Part shown: positions 5,865 through 6,478 of the stretch, piece by piece
Position numbering within the stretch: position 1 is the first letter of the stretch
Layout of the letters: each line of letters opens with the position of its first letter
Assembly (NCBI GenBank): GCA_021841725.1
Contig: JAKCEC010000076.1
Span: forward strand, 1 to 6,478
DNA: 6,478 nucleotides
Source: Actinomycetes bacterium
GTDB lineage: Bacteria; Actinomycetota; Acidimicrobiia; Acidimicrobiales; RAAP-2
Direction: 5' to 3'
Translations under genes and position numbers: made by a program
Notes under the pieces: generated by a model
The model's database searches: none
The model's input: the letters and a program-made list of their open reading frames with translations, nothing else
Told to the model about the DNA's origin: nothing

Positions 5865-6287
5865 GTGGGCGATCAGACAGGTGAGTTCGTGGCGGTGGCG
5901 ATCACGCGCGAGGAGGCCCGGGTCTGGAGTGCCACGGACGTGTCGGGGTTACGACCCGAGAAATTCGTGGCGCCGACGGAGTCGCGCCGCCACCGTCATC
6001 CGCGTAAGTCGATGGACCGACCCGAACGAGAGTCCGAGCGTGACACCCGGGAGTTCTTCGAGTCGGTGACCGAGGCCGTCGCGTCGTCGTCGCACATCTT
6101 GCTGATTGGTCACGGCCGCGGCAAGGCGAACGAGATGCTCCAGTTGATCCAGTACTGGGAGCGTCGCCACCCCGACGTCGCCCAGAGGGTCGTCGGTGCC
6201 GTCGACTCCAACCTCGAAGCGTTGAGCGACAACCAGGTCCTCGCCCTGGCGCACGAGTGGTACGAGGAGCGCCGCGAGTTCATCTAG
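5865..6287 (+). CDS. Small protein resembling the C-terminal part of bacterial eRF1-like (BaeRF/host-attachment) proteins
   Basis: This protein has 140 residues and no signal peptide or membrane segment. The N-terminal strand EFVAVAITREEARVW (7-21) reads like the opening beta-strands of an RNase H/eRF1-domain-2 fold. Residues 40-60 are a highly charged Arg/His/Glu linker. The second half has a hydrophobic strand followed by a small-residue turn, HILLIGHGRGKANEM (77-91), then WERRHPDVAQRVVGAVDSN (98-116) and LSDNQVLALAHEWYEE (120-135). That pattern of strand, glycine turn, helix, VG-strand and 'LSDxQxxALA' helix is what I recall from the host-attachment/BaeRF proteins annotated as translational machinery proteins. 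In longer members this region is only one part. A role at the ribosome or in RNA binding is possible but not shown. The gene stands alone between the operon and a convergent gene. Confidence 0.6.
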   Translation: MGDQTGEFVAVAITREEARVWSATDVSGLRPEKFVAPTESRRHRHPRKSMDRPERESERDTREFFESVTEAVASSSHILLIGHGRGKANEMLQLIQYWERRHPDVAQRVVGAVDSNLEALSDNQVLALAHEWYEERREFI

Positions 6288-6296
6288 AACCGTCGA

Positions 6297-6317
6297 CGAC
6301 GCCGCCGCGGCGCGTCG
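6297..6317. terminator. GC-rich hairpin between convergent genes, candidate bidirectional terminator
   Basis: CGACG (6297-6301) pairs with CGTCG (6313-6317) and continues, after one bulged C at 6302, into the self-complementary CGCCGCGGCG (6303-6312). The stem is therefore long and entirely GC-rich with a very small loop. It sits in the 35-nt gap between two converging stop codons, where a shared terminator is expected. No T-run flanks it, so the assignment rests on structure and position. Confidence 0.4.
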
Positions 6318-6322
6318 CGGGG

Positions 6323-6478
6323 CTAGAAACCAGGGAAGGTCTGGCGCAGCACTTCCAGGTGACGCTCGGCACCGTCGTCGACTCCCGCCTGCGCGTCGAG
6401 ACGTCCGTAGATGAGTCGTACGAAGGCCTCCGCGGAAATCTCCACGTCGACGGGACCCGAATGGACCGTGTCCACCAG
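6323..6478 (-). CDS. C-terminal fragment of a probable mycothiol-dependent maleylpyruvate isomerase-family protein (truncated by window edge)
   Basis: The minus strand is open from the right edge to a TAG stop whose complement is at 6323-6325, giving the last 51 residues of a protein whose start lies outside the window. The visible sequence includes VDVEISAEAFVRLIYGRLDA and ends in EVLRQTFPGF. A short domain ending with 'AFxRLxYGRLD' followed by 'LRxxFPGF' is the typical C-terminus of actinobacterial proteins annotated as maleylpyruvate isomerase family, mycothiol-dependent, or as sterol-carrier-like. The active-site N-terminal domain cannot be seen, so the specific reaction is unknown. The gene converges with the small gene at 5865-6287, with a hairpin between them. 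Confidence 0.6.
   Translation of the reverse strand: MVDTVHSGPVDVEISAEAFVRLIYGRLDAQAGVDDGAERHLEVLRQTFPGF

Noticed and set aside
1..6478. Mobile elements, CRISPR arrays, toxin-antitoxin or phage genes
   Set aside because: No transposase, integrase, spaced repeat array or phage-type protein is seen; base composition appears uniform by eye.

Overview
The window is high-GC DNA (by eye about two thirds G+C) with GTG starts, strong Shine-Dalgarno sites and overlapping stop/start codons. Together with a partial gene that resembles the C-terminus of mycothiol-dependent maleylpyruvate isomerase-like proteins, this suggests an actinobacterium, possibly of the Acidimicrobiia type. That placement is inference. 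The DNA looks chromosomal; no mobile element, CRISPR array or rRNA is visible, and no complete tRNA.

Layout: (1) 1-169 is a leader with no convincing gene. It holds an AT-rich inverted repeat (18-32), a perfect 8-bp hairpin (36-60) and a GTGATCAC palindrome flanked by two TCGAATCG direct repeats (75-103). (2) 170-4656 is a tightly packed operon for a multisubunit thiamine-diphosphate/[4Fe-4S] 2-oxoacid:acceptor oxidoreductase of the pyruvate:ferredoxin oxidoreductase superfamily. It encodes the gamma (170-760), alpha (744-2003) and beta (2000-3034) subunits, then a 541-residue fusion (3031-4656). Each gene overlaps the next (17 nt, GTGA, ATGA). (3) 4667-5689 is an SDR-fold NAD-dependent epimerase/dehydratase-like gene 10 nt downstream and probably cotranscribed. 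(4) 5690-5864 is a gap with short dyads. (5) 5865-6287 encodes a 140-residue protein resembling the C-terminal part of bacterial eRF1-like (BaeRF/host-attachment) proteins. (6) A GC-rich hairpin (6297-6317) lies between this gene and a convergent, truncated minus-strand gene (6323-6478).

How the genes work together: gamma, alpha and beta would form the catalytic core that oxidatively decarboxylates a 2-oxoacid to an acyl-CoA, or runs in reverse. Electrons would leave through the beta-subunit cluster to the delta-type ferredoxin domain. Here that domain belongs to the same polypeptide as a GltD/NfnB-like FAD-NAD(P)H module. The likely outcome is a 2-oxoacid oxidoreductase wired directly to NAD(P), as in the biochemically known phenylglyoxylate:NAD+ oxidoreductase, rather than one depending only on soluble ferredoxin. 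The fusion protein also looks as if the flavoprotein module was inserted inside the delta subunit: a delta-like NxTGSWRxxRP segment stands before it and the two ferredoxin clusters after it. This is the most interesting feature of the window. The 2-oxoacid substrate cannot be fixed from sequence alone.
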